DNA from: a bacterium
GTDB lineage: Bacteria > CLD3 > SB21
Length of the DNA: 42,694 bases
Assembly (NCBI GenBank): GCA_019695335.1
Contig: JAIBAF010000028.1
Location: 1-42,694, forward strand
Reading direction: 5' to 3'
In this document: positions 1-8,055 of the stretch, in pieces
Layout: every line of letters begins with the position of its first letter
Position numbering within the stretch: position 1 is the first letter of the stretch
The notes under the pieces: model-generated
What the model saw: the letters and a program-made list of their open reading frames with translations, nothing else
Database searches by the model: none
What the model was told of the DNA's origin: nothing
Position numbers and translations under genes: made by a program

Positions 1-690
1 CGATCCTTTGGCGGAGTGACAAAATTGTTTGTTGCGATGCGTGATAGCGTCGAAAATAGGTTTGGATAGATCAACTTCTTGAGTGCCGCAAACGATCAGG
101 CACGGTTGCGTTATCTGTGAAGCCCAGCGTTGAACAATTGTTGTGTCATTTGGTTCGTACTCACCCGGTGAAAAAGCAATCACTCCTTGAATGGCAGGGA
201 ATTTCAACGCCATTTCAAATTCGTGCATCGCCGTGATGGAAGAACCCCAAATCCATATTTTATTGTCAGGATACTTCGAGCGTACCCATTGAATGGGCGC
301 TTCAATATCTTTTCGGGATTCCGTTATTGTATAGTCAATCGTTTCACGTTTTTGGGTTTTCTGGAATTCTTCGATGACTTTATCCGTACCGTAGCGCAAT
401 GCCGTGTGATTCATCACCGACGTAGTTCGGTCTTTTAAGCCCCAGCGCAGATCGACGGCGAGACAACTAAAACCAAGTTTCACTAATTCCGTCGCAATTG
501 ATCGGTATTCTCCCCGGCTGGAGGCCGAGCGATGAAGCAATAAAAATACCGGGCCTCCGCTTTTTTTATTGTCGTACCAGTCCGCCGTGACAGTTACTGT
601 GTCGGTACTTTTGAATGTGATCGTAACGTATGCCGAGTCGGCAGCATTTAGATTCAATGCAGACCACAAAATGATTATCAAAAATTTCAT
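1..690 (-). CDS. Exported alpha/beta hydrolase, dienelactone-hydrolase-like (3' end outside window)
   Basis: The reading frame is open from the ATG at 690 to the window edge, about 230 codons, so the C-terminus is missing. It begins with a signal peptide (MKFLIIILWSALNLNA) and continues with an alpha/beta-hydrolase core. The strand LLLHRSASSRGEYRSIATEL is followed by WIWGSSITAM, whose GSS serine is the likely nucleophile, and by AFSPGEY. The last residues visible end in HSAKGS, just where the catalytic histidine region (usually HG) would follow. A clear AAAGGAG ribosome site lies 5 bases before the start. It is the last visible gene of a minus-strand operon, 14 bp after the LanC-like gene. 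Function is probably a periplasmic esterase or lactonase; the substrate is unknown. Confidence 0.8.
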   Translation of the reverse strand, partial: MKFLIIILWSALNLNAADSAYVTITFKSTDTVTVTADWYDNKKSGGPVFLLLHRSASSRGEYRSIATELVKLGFSCLAVDLRWGLKDRTTSVMNHTALRYGTDKVIEEFQKTQKRETIDYTITESRKDIEAPIQWVRSKYPDNKIWIWGSSITAMHEFEMALKFPAIQGVIAFSPGEYEPNDTTIVQRWASQITQPCLIVCGTQEVDLSKPIFDAITHRNKQFCHSAKGS

Positions 691-704
691 GTCAACTCCT
701 TTGA

Positions 705-2030
705 TTAAAATGGATTATCAGGAAATCGGATGGCCGGCGATCGTCCGGTCATAGCGGCATCGAGATGCAAAAGCATCAGGCCGTAACCTGCCGCGCCATA
801 AAAATAACCGGTGGGAAATTTGGGTGTATCGGATTTTGACAAAAACGGGAATGCAGGCATGATCCATCTTCGGCCGTTATCGTCGATGACGGAACGCGAA
901 AGCAGCGTGTCGGCAATTTGTTTTGCAAAATGAATGTCGGCAGAATCGCGTGAAACCGAAAATTTGAACGAGAAGAAATCGGTGACGCTCGCGAGGCCAA
1001 AACGCATGTCGTCGGTCGTTGTTGAGAAACCAGCCGCTGGTGCGCCCGGAATTCCTGACGCCCGAATTCCATCGCCGCAAGCCTTCACGCGCTCCATCCA
1101 GGTTTTATCGCCGGTCACGATGGATAGACGGTAAAACAAACGAGCAGTACCTGCTGCGCCGTGCGCCCATCCGGTTTCGTATAAATCTTTCCATGCAGGG
1201 TTAGGCCAGCCATACGGCACTAGAAAAATTCCGTCGTCTGTTTTCGCAATGGACTGCATATAGGCCGTGCCTTCCAAAGCCGTTTTCAAATAACGTTCGT
1301 CTTTGGTGAGACTATAAAGAGAAAGGAAAAAATAACTGATGCCGGCCGTGCCGTGAGAAAAATTAGGCAAAATAAACGGTGCGCCTTTCCGGAATTTCCA
1401 GTTAAGTCCTATCGGTTCATGTTGAGCGCTGTCGAGAAGATTCTTACTGATTTCTTTGGCTAATTCCAAAGATGGTTGATCGTTCATTTCTGAATAGGCG
1501 TACATCAGGAATAATCCTGTACCGGCGTCGCCAAACAACAGATCATTAAATGCTGACCACGATGCACGGCCGTTATGGCGCTTGGCGCTCTTGAGAATTA
1601 ATTGAATACATTGCCGGGCGCCGTCGTCGTATTTTTTCTCACCGGTGATTTTAAACATTTCGTGGAGAATAAATCCGGCTCCACCAATACCATTATAGAA
1701 TCCGCTTTGCGGAGGAAAAGAATCTTTCAAAACCGGCGGAATCTGCGAAAGAATATAATCGGCGCCTTTGCGCGCATCGCGTCGGTATGATTCATCGCCC
1801 GTGCGTAAATAAAGCTCCGCGAAAAAAACCGTCTTTCCGGCTATGCCGCTGCCGATATCGTAACTTGCAACGCTGTCGCCTTCGGCGTCAGGCCAGATGC
1901 CGTTACGTTCAGTGGAACGAATCCACTGAGCAGCTTCTTTCGCTGCAGTCAGATAGGGAGTAGATGCTTCAGGTTTGCATGCGAACCAGACAACACTAAT
2001 TGAAAAAAGTACAGTTTTTAAAAATTTCAT
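705..2030 (-). CDS. LanC-like exported (lipo)protein lacking the zinc ligands
   Basis: The 441-residue protein has a signal sequence ending in WFAC (Cys18 possible lipid anchor, imperfect lipobox). It is built of repeated alpha-helical hairpins carrying glycine motifs: GSGIAG (60-65), GIGGAG (114-119), GDAGTG (167-172), HGTAG (226-230), HGAAG (290-294) and GAAGYG (412-417). This is the alpha/alpha-toroid pattern of the lanthionine synthetase C-like superfamily. In catalytic LanC the zinc is held by the Cys of WCYG and by Cys-His of CHG. The matching segments here read WAHG (Ala289) and MRFG (Arg343, Phe344), so zinc is probably not bound. No LanA/LanB/LanM is nearby. A GAGGATGAC ribosome site precedes the ATG. 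Likely a periplasmic glycan- or peptide-binding/processing toroid; function not known. Confidence 0.75.
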   Translation of the reverse strand: MKFLKTVLFSISVVWFACKPEASTPYLTAAKEAAQWIRSTERNGIWPDAEGDSVASYDIGSGIAGKTVFFAELYLRTGDESYRRDARKGADYILSQIPPVLKDSFPPQSGFYNGIGGAGFILHEMFKITGEKKYDDGARQCIQLILKSAKRHNGRASWSAFNDLLFGDAGTGLFLMYAYSEMNDQPSLELAKEISKNLLDSAQHEPIGLNWKFRKGAPFILPNFSHGTAGISYFFLSLYSLTKDERYLKTALEGTAYMQSIAKTDDGIFLVPYGWPNPAWKDLYETGWAHGAAGTARLFYRLSIVTGDKTWMERVKACGDGIRASGIPGAPAAGFSTTTDDMRFGLASVTDFFSFKFSVSRDSADIHFAKQIADTLLSRSVIDDNGRRWIMPAFPFLSKSDTPKFPTGYFYGAAGYGLMLLHLDAAMTGRSPAIRFPDNPF

Positions 2031-2037
2031 GTCATCC

Positions 2038-2475
2038 TCAATTAGGTTTAATGTTTTCCGCAGGAATAGCTGTTCCTTGTCCTTTAAGAATCTGCCAACG
2101 CCCGTTTCTTTTAACCAAGACGTGGATATACAGGGATTGAGAAATTACTTTGCCATTTTTATCTCGCGCCGTTAGCCTTCCTGAAAGGGTTGCTGCTTCG
2201 CTGCAGATGACCGTAGCTGTATGGCGGTCATTGGTGAAGACGACATCAGGATTATCCCTTCTGAAAAGATTCATCAAATCTTTTTTGGTCACCACAAAAC
2301 CAATAGCTGTGACACCGGTAAAATCGTCGGCATACATTTGGTCAAGCGTCACGGAATCATGCGCTGCAATGACTTTACTTCGACGAAGTTCCATCTCTAT
2401 CAATTCGTCAGCGATTTTGTTTTGTGAATACAATGGCAAGGCCATGAATAAGAAAAATGTAAGTAACGCTTTCAT
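2038..2475 (-). CDS. Exported NTF2-like (DUF4440/SnoaL-type) protein
   Basis: The 145-residue protein starts with a signal peptide (MKALLTFFLFMALPLYSQ). The rest follows the cone-shaped NTF2/DUF4440 pattern: a first helix (ADELIEMELRRSKVIAAHDSVTLDQMYADDF), a sheet region with alternating hydrophobic residues, and the typical ending VKRNGRWQILKGQGT. Such proteins are small ligand-binding or hydratase-like domains and the family name does not predict a reaction. An AGAGG ribosome site precedes the ATG. The gene lies 21 bp after the hydrolase at 2497-3582 and 7 bp before the LanC-like gene, so all are probably on one transcript. Confidence 0.75.
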   Translation of the reverse strand: MKALLTFFLFMALPLYSQNKIADELIEMELRRSKVIAAHDSVTLDQMYADDFTGVTAIGFVVTKKDLMNLFRRDNPDVVFTNDRHTATVICSEAATLSGRLTARDKNGKVISQSLYIHVLVKRNGRWQILKGQGTAIPAENIKPN

Positions 2476-2496
2476 AAACCTCTTTGTTAAGCAAAT

Positions 2497-3582
2497 TTAA
2501 TTAAAAGTTATTATTCGGATTTTATGATTATGATCAGGCTCGTCAATTTTTTGATGCTTTTGCTTGACTAAAGCATCAAAAAAATAAAGAGTTAATTTTA
2601 ATACGTCGATATATCCGTTGATCGCATCGTCACCTTTGCGGGACCAGGGTTGTACGGATTCCAGACCGGCTATTGCCGGCAAATACCCTTCAAGAAAATT
2701 GAAATTTCCGTGGGATAACGAATCATAAAACACAAAAAAATTTTGCGCCGGAAGAGAATCCATGAGCGCCGGTATCTTTTGAATACTTCCATTAGTTTTA
2801 ATACGTTCACTCATTAAAACGTAGGGTACATTCAGACGATCTATTTTCCTGTTTCCTCGGGTTGTGGGTCCGAAATAAATGCCGTCGTCAAGAGTGTTGG
2901 AGCTGAGGCTGATTACAGCATTGACGTTCGGATCGGTTGTTTGTATCCATTCCGAAGATTCGCCAGCATAACTCCACGCCAGAACTCCTATTCGTGACGA
3001 ATCGACATAAGGTAAGGCTTTAGCTTTTTGTAATTCCCTGAACCAGCTATGCATTAATTTTTGGAGCGATTGTACCCGCTCGTCTTTCGGAATTTTCCAG
3101 GGCCATGGAAAGCTGACGGTTGGAAAAATGACGACGTAACCATGTGATGCCAGGAATTCACAGAGCAACGGCTGATAAAGATAAACATCGTGACGCGCTC
3201 CCCATACGATCAACGGTTGTTTTGTGTTTACGGGTTGCGATGTGCGAGCGGCCATCATAGGTAAGGCCAGTATCCGCGAAGCGGTGAGGCTATCCAGATC
3301 ATCTTTACCGGTCATCAAAACCGATAACCACGGTCGCATTTCGGACAATTCTGTCCGTGGAATCAAACGAAAATAATCTCCGAGAGTTATTTTTTCCGAT
3401 GAACGGTTGGTTGCGGAAGGAAACCATATGATCATTGAATCAGTCATTGTAAGACCCAGTGAGTAAGGGCCGAACGGTAGTTCATTGATTTTTCGGTGAA
3501 GAACTTGGAAATCAACGGAGCTATCCGACATTTGAGGAAATGCCGAAGAAGCCAATAAGATAAGCAAGATGGCGAATTTCAT
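2497..3582 (-). CDS. Exported alpha/beta hydrolase (dienelactone hydrolase / PAF-acetylhydrolase-like)
   Basis: The start is set at the internal ATG at 3582 because it gives a proper signal peptide (MKFAILLILLASSAFPQ) and has AAGGAG 7 bases upstream; an upstream in-frame ATG at 3615 sits inside a hairpin loop and lacks such a site. The product is 361 residues. The core reads PLIVWGARHDVYLYQPLLCEFLASHGYVVIFP (beta-strand and oxyanion region), then IGVLAWSYAGESS with candidate nucleophile Ser204 in an A-W-S-Y-A-G elbow, and SLSHGNF with candidate His291. It is first of four closely spaced minus-strand genes for exported proteins. Its ribosome site is the 3' arm of the hairpin described at 3583-3649, so expression may depend on that structure. 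Confidence 0.75.
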   Translation of the reverse strand: MKFAILLILLASSAFPQMSDSSVDFQVLHRKINELPFGPYSLGLTMTDSMIIWFPSATNRSSEKITLGDYFRLIPRTELSEMRPWLSVLMTGKDDLDSLTASRILALPMMAARTSQPVNTKQPLIVWGARHDVYLYQPLLCEFLASHGYVVIFPTVSFPWPWKIPKDERVQSLQKLMHSWFRELQKAKALPYVDSSRIGVLAWSYAGESSEWIQTTDPNVNAVISLSSNTLDDGIYFGPTTRGNRKIDRLNVPYVLMSERIKTNGSIQKIPALMDSLPAQNFFVFYDSLSHGNFNFLEGYLPAIAGLESVQPWSRKGDDAINGYIDVLKLTLYFFDALVKQKHQKIDEPDHNHKIRIITFN

Positions 3583-3649
3583 AAAAAAGCTCCTTGTTTT
3601 TTTGCGTATCAACATACGCGCAAAAAAAAGACAAGGAGCAATTTTTTCG
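3583..3649 (-). terminator. Long imperfect hairpin: terminator overlapping a ribosome site
   Basis: The arms pair as GCTCCTTG (3589-3596) with CAAGGAGC (3632-3639), a T run (3597-3603) with an A run (3622-3629), and GCGTAT (3604-3609) with ATACGC (3614-3619) around a CAAC loop. On the minus strand the outer arm CAAGGAGC is followed by TTTTTT, which is the shape of an intrinsic terminator, and then directly by the ATG of the hydrolase. On the plus strand a T run also follows. The AAGGAG of the outer arm is the ribosome site of the downstream gene, so the structure can both stop transcription from the 3703-4314 gene and mask translation. Confidence 0.7.
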
Positions 3650-3702
3650 ATAAGCGGCTATTAGAATCGGTGAGCGGTACACGCTTTAGCTGAGATATAT
3701 AT

Positions 3703-4314
3703 TTACGGATTAAACGATAGACCGATTCCCCATTGAAAATAATGACCGTCATTTCCGGGATTGAACAAATATCCGACTTCCGGGCGAATAGCCCATTTAT
3801 CAATATCGGTACTAACGCCAAAACCAAGATTTAAAGCAACAAGATTATCCGAATCGGAGTCGAAGAAAATCATATAACGTGACGACACAGATGCATCGAA
3901 ATTTTTATTAAACGGATAAGTGGCGATAAAGCCGGGGCTGAAGTGAAAACTTTCATCTTCATTCACATGTTGTCCTACGTACATTCCCAATGGCGCTATT
4001 AAAGAAAACCGATCTTTGACGAGCATGAATTTAGGTTCGATCGCAATCATTCCATAATCCTTAGAATCATTGTCGATATCGATGTAGGCGTAACGGAGCC
4101 CGATATCGCTTTTTTCGCTCAAACCCGTTCGTAGTTGCGCTTCAATCGTACCATTGATTAGATGACTTCCACCGCTGTTTGAAAAAGAATTAGACGAATA
4201 GCTGGCTGTACCTTGCCACTTACCTTTTTCGACGGTTTTCGCAGTTTGAAAAGACGAGTAAGCATAGCATCCGCTTAGCATTAATGAGCCGATAAATAAG
4301 AATATTGATTTCAT
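3703..4314 (-). CDS. Outer-membrane beta-barrel-like lipoprotein
   Basis: The 203-residue product has a clear lipoprotein signal (MKSIFLFIGSLMLSGC, lipobox LSG-Cys16). The mature part is made of alternating hydrophobic/polar strands such as GTIEAQLRTGLSEKSDIGLRYAYIDI, FSLIAPLGMYVGQHV and NLVALNLGFGVSTDIDKWAIRPEVGYLF, ending in YFQWGIGLSFNP. This is a porin-like or OmpW/OmpX-like strand pattern with a near-terminal aromatic residue. GAGGAG lies 4 bases before the ATG. No specific family is recognised. The strong hairpin at 3583-3649 probably ends its transcript, at least partly. Confidence 0.65.
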   Translation of the reverse strand: MKSIFLFIGSLMLSGCYAYSSFQTAKTVEKGKWQGTASYSSNSFSNSGGSHLINGTIEAQLRTGLSEKSDIGLRYAYIDIDNDSKDYGMIAIEPKFMLVKDRFSLIAPLGMYVGQHVNEDESFHFSPGFIATYPFNKNFDASVSSRYMIFFDSDSDNLVALNLGFGVSTDIDKWAIRPEVGYLFNPGNDGHYFQWGIGLSFNP

Positions 4315-4340
4315 AGAACTCCTCAGGTTTTATTGGAACT

Positions 4341-4530
4341 TTATTTTAATGGTTTCTCCAAGATAAAGAATAACGAAAATTCATAATTGTTGGCTTTAAT
4401 CGAACACATCCTCACGATCCGAAACCCTGTAAAATTTGGGATCAATTTCTTTATAGTGCTGAAAGTAAATTCAGGAACCAGGATTGAAAGATAGTTTGGA
4501 TGACTACAAAAGATATTTTTAGATGAAGTG
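4341..4530 (-). pseudogene. Possible remnant of a C-terminal protein segment
   Basis: The 216-bp stretch between two genes keeps one minus-strand frame open for about 63 codons, ending at a stop at 4341. The translation (for example LVPEFTFSTIKKLIPNFTGF, then ...ANNYEFSLFFILEKPLK) has a natural-looking composition and a C-terminus of the type found in some enzymes. No start codon or ribosome site fits: the frame enters from inside the acetyltransferase gene at 4531-5082. It may be a decayed gene end or chance; no family is assigned. Confidence 0.25.
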
Positions 4531-5082
4531 TCAGGGTTTTTTCTGTAAATACTCCGATCGCAACAGACTAAATTGCACCGTATCATCCAACTTTTCACCG
4601 ATTCTGTAATTTTGGCGGATGATTCCGTCTTGTTTGAATCCCAGTTTTTTGGGAATAGCTTGGCTGCGATAATTATTGATGCCGCAATTGATGACGATTT
4701 TGTTCATTCCCATATCTTCGAAAAGATAAGCGATCAGTTTTTTTGTAAGACCGGTGATGATGCCTCTGCCTTGATAACGTTGATCGATGAAATAGCCGAT
4801 TTCAGCGGAATAGATATTTTCCTGAATGTCTTTCACCAGAATTACTCCGATGAGTTGCTTTCCGTCCCAGATACCGTTAAACCAGCCGAGATTTTTCGCA
4901 TAGAAATCGACATATTTCTGGATCAGTTCACCGGCTTCGGCGACGGAATACATGGTGTGAGGAAAAGCCAGAAATTCCCCGAAGTAATCGCGGTTTTTTT
5001 CAAGTAATTCATAAAACGCCGGCGCATGGCGTTTCTCAAGCATGGTCAGTTTCAATCCATTTTCAATCGGCATTGCAAGCAT
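4531..5082 (-). CDS. GNAT N-acetyltransferase, RimJ/RimL type
   Basis: The 183-residue product has the full GNAT fold: LTMLEKRHAPAFYELLEKN at the start, the acetyl-CoA site EIGYFIDQRYQGRGIITGLTKKLIAYLFED (R/Q-x-x-G-x-G/A as QGRGI), and the closing NCGINNYRSQAIPKKLGFKQDGI pattern of the RimL (ribosomal-protein serine/alanine N-acetyltransferase) subfamily. The family transfers acetyl from acetyl-CoA to protein N-termini or small amines; the substrate here is not known. The ATG at 5082 is chosen over a second one three codons on because AAGGA lies 7 bases upstream. Confidence 0.85.
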   Translation of the reverse strand: MLAMPIENGLKLTMLEKRHAPAFYELLEKNRDYFGEFLAFPHTMYSVAEAGELIQKYVDFYAKNLGWFNGIWDGKQLIGVILVKDIQENIYSAEIGYFIDQRYQGRGIITGLTKKLIAYLFEDMGMNKIVINCGINNYRSQAIPKKLGFKQDGIIRQNYRIGEKLDDTVQFSLLRSEYLQKKP

Positions 5083-5232
5083 AGGATTTCCTTAAGATAT
5101 TCGATAGTGTTATCGAAATGTCGATGAATTTTTGGCTTATTTCAACGGGAAAAACGGGGATTTTTTTCTTGCAAACGGCTTTGGTTCTCGCTAACTTTAG
5201 TCCGCTTTTCAGACCTATACTCAATATTCAAC

Positions 5233-5640
5233 ATGTCTCATTCCGTACTGCTCATCGAAGATGATGCGATGACGAATCGCATTGCCAAAGAAATCATCAA
5301 CGCGCTGGATTTTGCCGACAGCATCCGTGTCTGCACTAACGGCAAAGATGCGATTGATTTTTTCGAGACCGCGCTGAAAGATAATCCGTCCATCCTGCCG
5401 GATATTATTTTTCTCGATATCAATATGCCCGTCATGGATGGCTGGCAATTTCTGGAGGCCTATAAAAAAATCGTTCCTCAACTCAATAAAAAAATCCTGA
5501 TCTTCATGCAATCGTCATCAGCGTATGAAATCGATATGCAGCGCGCCAAATCGTACAATGAAGTGACGGATTATATCCTCAAACCCCTCGACTTCGTGAC
5601 TCTCGAACGTATCCGCAATAAATACCTCAAAGCCAATTAA
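5233..5640 (+). CDS. Stand-alone response-regulator receiver domain (CheY-like)
   Basis: The whole 135-residue protein is one receiver domain. The acidic pair is Glu9/Asp10/Asp11, the phospho-acceptor is Asp62 in FLDINMPVMDGW, the switch serine is in FMQSSS (around 94-95), and the conserved lysine is Lys117 in LKPLD. There is no output domain, as in the Rcp1-like single-domain regulators common in FCB bacteria that pair with hybrid or bacteriophytochrome-type kinases. No kinase is adjacent, so its partner lies elsewhere. It is followed by a 96-bp gap and the GMC oxidoreductase; no functional link is evident. Confidence 0.9.
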   Translation: MSHSVLLIEDDAMTNRIAKEIINALDFADSIRVCTNGKDAIDFFETALKDNPSILPDIIFLDINMPVMDGWQFLEAYKKIVPQLNKKILIFMQSSSAYEIDMQRAKSYNEVTDYILKPLDFVTLERIRNKYLKAN

Positions 5641-5736
5641 CAATGATTGATGAACAAATGAGGCATGAATAATAAGTTCAATGGCATTTTACGATTATTA
5701 TTCATTAATTCATCACACATTAGTCATTAAATAAAA

Positions 5737-7314
5737 ATGGTTTTCGATTACGACTACATTATTATCGGCAGCGGTTTCGGCGGCTCAGTTTCTGCTCTAC
5801 GGTTATCCGAAAAAGGGTATAAAGTTCTGGTCCTTGAAAAAGGTAAACGATTAACCGCGACGGATTTTCCACGATCGAACTGGAACTTGAAAAAATGGTT
5901 GTGGTTGCCGAGGTTGCGGTTTTTCGGATTCTTCAAATTGACTTTTTTCCGGCATATTACCATTTTATCGGGGACAGGCGTCGGCGGCGGCTCACTCGTT
6001 TATGCGAATACGTTACCCGTACCAAAACGAAAATTTTTTGAAGCCGAAACCTGGGCGCATTTAGCAGATTGGGAAAACGAACTCAAACCGTTTTATGAAA
6101 CGGCGTTGAAGATGCTGGGCGCAACACGCAATCCCCGTCTGGAAAGCGGCGACCGTGTTTTGCAAAACATTGCTCAAACTCTCGGAAAAGAAGAACATTT
6201 TGAAGCGACCCATGTAGCCGTTTATTTTGGTGAACCAGGGGTTACCAAACCCGATCCCTATTTTGAAGGGCGTGGCCCGGAACGCACCGGATGCTGTTTT
6301 TGCGGCGGCTGTATGGTCGGATGCCGTCATAATTCAAAAAATACTCTCGACAAAAATTATCTCTATCTTGCCGAACAGCGCGGTGCAAAAATTCAACCGG
6401 AATCGGAAGTGTACGACGTACGGCCGATCGGCAAAAACGACGGCAGCGAAGGGTACACCGTTTACTGGAAAACGTCGACGAAACTATTTGGCGGCAAAGG
6501 ACAGTGGTCAACAAAAGGAATTGTTTTTGCAGGCGGAGTATTGGGTACGGTGAAATTATTGCTGAAATTAAAGAAACAATCGTTGTCCCGTTTGTCAGAT
6601 AAAGTCGGTTCGCACATTCGCACTAATTCGGAAAGTTTGCTTGGTGTAACAACTTTTGACAAAAACACCGTGTTTTCTGACGGCATTGCGATCGGATCGA
6701 TTTTGCACACGGATGAACACAGCCATCTCGAACCTGTGCGCTATCCGGCGGGATCGGGTTTCTGGCGCATTCTGATGTCACCGGTTGCGCATGGTTCGAA
6801 TGCACTGGTGCGCGTGGCCAAAGCGTTCGTTGATATTGTATTGCATCCAGTAAAAAATAGCCGGGCATATTTTGTTTCGGATTGGGCGAAAAAAACCCAG
6901 ATTTTGTTGTTCATGCAGACGATCAATTCGACGCTGCGTTTTTCGAAAGGATTATTTGGCATGAAGTCGTCGCTCGAAAAAGGCAAAAGCCCGACGGCAT
7001 TTATTCCTGAAGCGAAGCAATTGGCCGATCAGTTTGCTTTTCAGGCCAACGGTAAATCGACGGCGTTATTGACGGAAACGGTTTTGGGGATTCCGACAAC
7101 GGCGCACATTCTAGGCGGATGCGTTATGGGAAAAGATACATCCGAAGGTGTGATTGACAACAATAATCGTGTATTCGGATATGAAAACATGCTCATTTGT
7201 GATGGCTCGATGATCTCGGCTAATCCGGGAGTAAATCCCTCGCTTACCATCACGGCTTTGAGCGAACGAGCGATGAGCAAAATTCCAGATTTTCAATCGT
7301 TAATTGCCAATTAA
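5737..7314 (+). CDS. GMC-family FAD oxidoreductase (cholesterol-oxidase-like) with four-cysteine cluster motif
   Basis: The N-terminus YDYIIIGSGFGGSVSALRLSEKGYKVLVLEKGKR is the FAD-binding Rossmann motif. GTGVGGGSLVYANT, and near the end HILGGCVMGKDTSEGVIDNNNRVFGYENMLICDGS and NPSLTITALSERA, are the GMC substrate/FAD motifs. The length (525 residues) and the N-terminal arrangement resemble bacterial cholesterol oxidase-like members. Between them, residues 186-196 read CCFCGGCMVGC, a C-x2-C-x2-C-x3-C spacing, directly before HNSKNTLDKNYL. This spacing fits a [4Fe-4S] site known from a subset of GMC-like dehydrogenases, which would route electrons to a carrier rather than oxygen. That role is inference. 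The sterol or alcohol substrate is unknown. Confidence 0.85.
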   Translation: MVFDYDYIIIGSGFGGSVSALRLSEKGYKVLVLEKGKRLTATDFPRSNWNLKKWLWLPRLRFFGFFKLTFFRHITILSGTGVGGGSLVYANTLPVPKRKFFEAETWAHLADWENELKPFYETALKMLGATRNPRLESGDRVLQNIAQTLGKEEHFEATHVAVYFGEPGVTKPDPYFEGRGPERTGCCFCGGCMVGCRHNSKNTLDKNYLYLAEQRGAKIQPESEVYDVRPIGKNDGSEGYTVYWKTSTKLFGGKGQWSTKGIVFAGGVLGTVKLLLKLKKQSLSRLSDKVGSHIRTNSESLLGVTTFDKNTVFSDGIAIGSILHTDEHSHLEPVRYPAGSGFWRILMSPVAHGSNALVRVAKAFVDIVLHPVKNSRAYFVSDWAKKTQILLFMQTINSTLRFSKGLFGMKSSLEKGKSPTAFIPEAKQLADQFAFQANGKSTALLTETVLGIPTTAHILGGCVMGKDTSEGVIDNNNRVFGYENMLICDGSMISANPGVNPSLTITALSERAMSKIPDFQSLIAN

Positions 7315-7364
7315 AAATCTGTTAAGATTGGTGATATAATTCTAAAATATTTGTTCAAAAAGTT

Positions 7365-8000
7365 ATGAATGAATCAATCGCTTTTGCCCTGCTGTGTTTC
7401 ACGTCATTTTTCAGCGTAATGAATCCTCTTGGCGTGATGCCGGTTTTTATGACCATGACGTCGGAACTTGATGAACGGCATCGCCGCAAAACGGCAGAGC
7501 GTGCTGTATTGGTAGCGTTCGTTACGCTCATGATTTTTGCGCTTTCCGGGCAACTGCTATTCAAATTTTTTGGTATTTCCGTCGATAGTTTTCGTATCGT
7601 TGGCGGCATCATTTTTTTTATGATGGGCTATGAAATGCTTCAGGCACGACTGAGCCGGGTCGAGATCGATGAAGAATCCGTTCGTACCTACGTCAAAGAT
7701 ATTTCGATTACGCCGCTCGCCATTCCTATGATCTGCGGTCCCGGGGCGATTACCAACGCAATTGTTCTCATGCAGGACGCGCATTCAATCCAGCTTAAAA
7801 TCGTTTTGATTACCATGATTTTATTAGTCATGCTGATTACGCTTATTGGTCTGATCTGGGCTGGAAAATTTATCAAAATGCTCGGGGATACCGGCAATAA
7901 AATCATGATGCGTCTGATGGGATTGATTATTATGGTGATCGCTGTTGAATTTTTCTTTGCCGGGCTACGACCGATTGTGAGAGGTATATTGGAAAAATAA
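7365..8000 (+). CDS. MarC family integral membrane protein
   Basis: The 211-residue protein has about six membrane segments and the two MarC signatures: FFSVMNPLGVMPVFM near the N-terminus and ISITPLAIPMICGPGAITNAIVL in the middle. MarC/YchE/YhgN proteins are inner-membrane proteins; the old idea of a multiple-antibiotic-resistance role for MarC was not upheld, and some members affect amino-acid export. No ribosome site is obvious before the ATG (the upstream sequence is A/T rich). It follows the GMC gene by 50 bp and could be co-transcribed. Confidence 0.9.
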   Translation: MNESIAFALLCFTSFFSVMNPLGVMPVFMTMTSELDERHRRKTAERAVLVAFVTLMIFALSGQLLFKFFGISVDSFRIVGGIIFFMMGYEMLQARLSRVEIDEESVRTYVKDISITPLAIPMICGPGAITNAIVLMQDAHSIQLKIVLITMILLVMLITLIGLIWAGKFIKMLGDTGNKIMMRLMGLIIMVIAVEFFFAGLRPIVRGILEK

Positions 8001-8055
8001 TTCGAATTAAACAGTGATAAAGAAAAGCATGTATAATTCTTTCGTTCCTGTTAAT

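Noticed and set aside
705-2030. LanC-like gene as part of a lanthipeptide cluster
   Set aside because: No precursor, LanB or LanM is nearby, zinc ligands are replaced, and the protein is exported.
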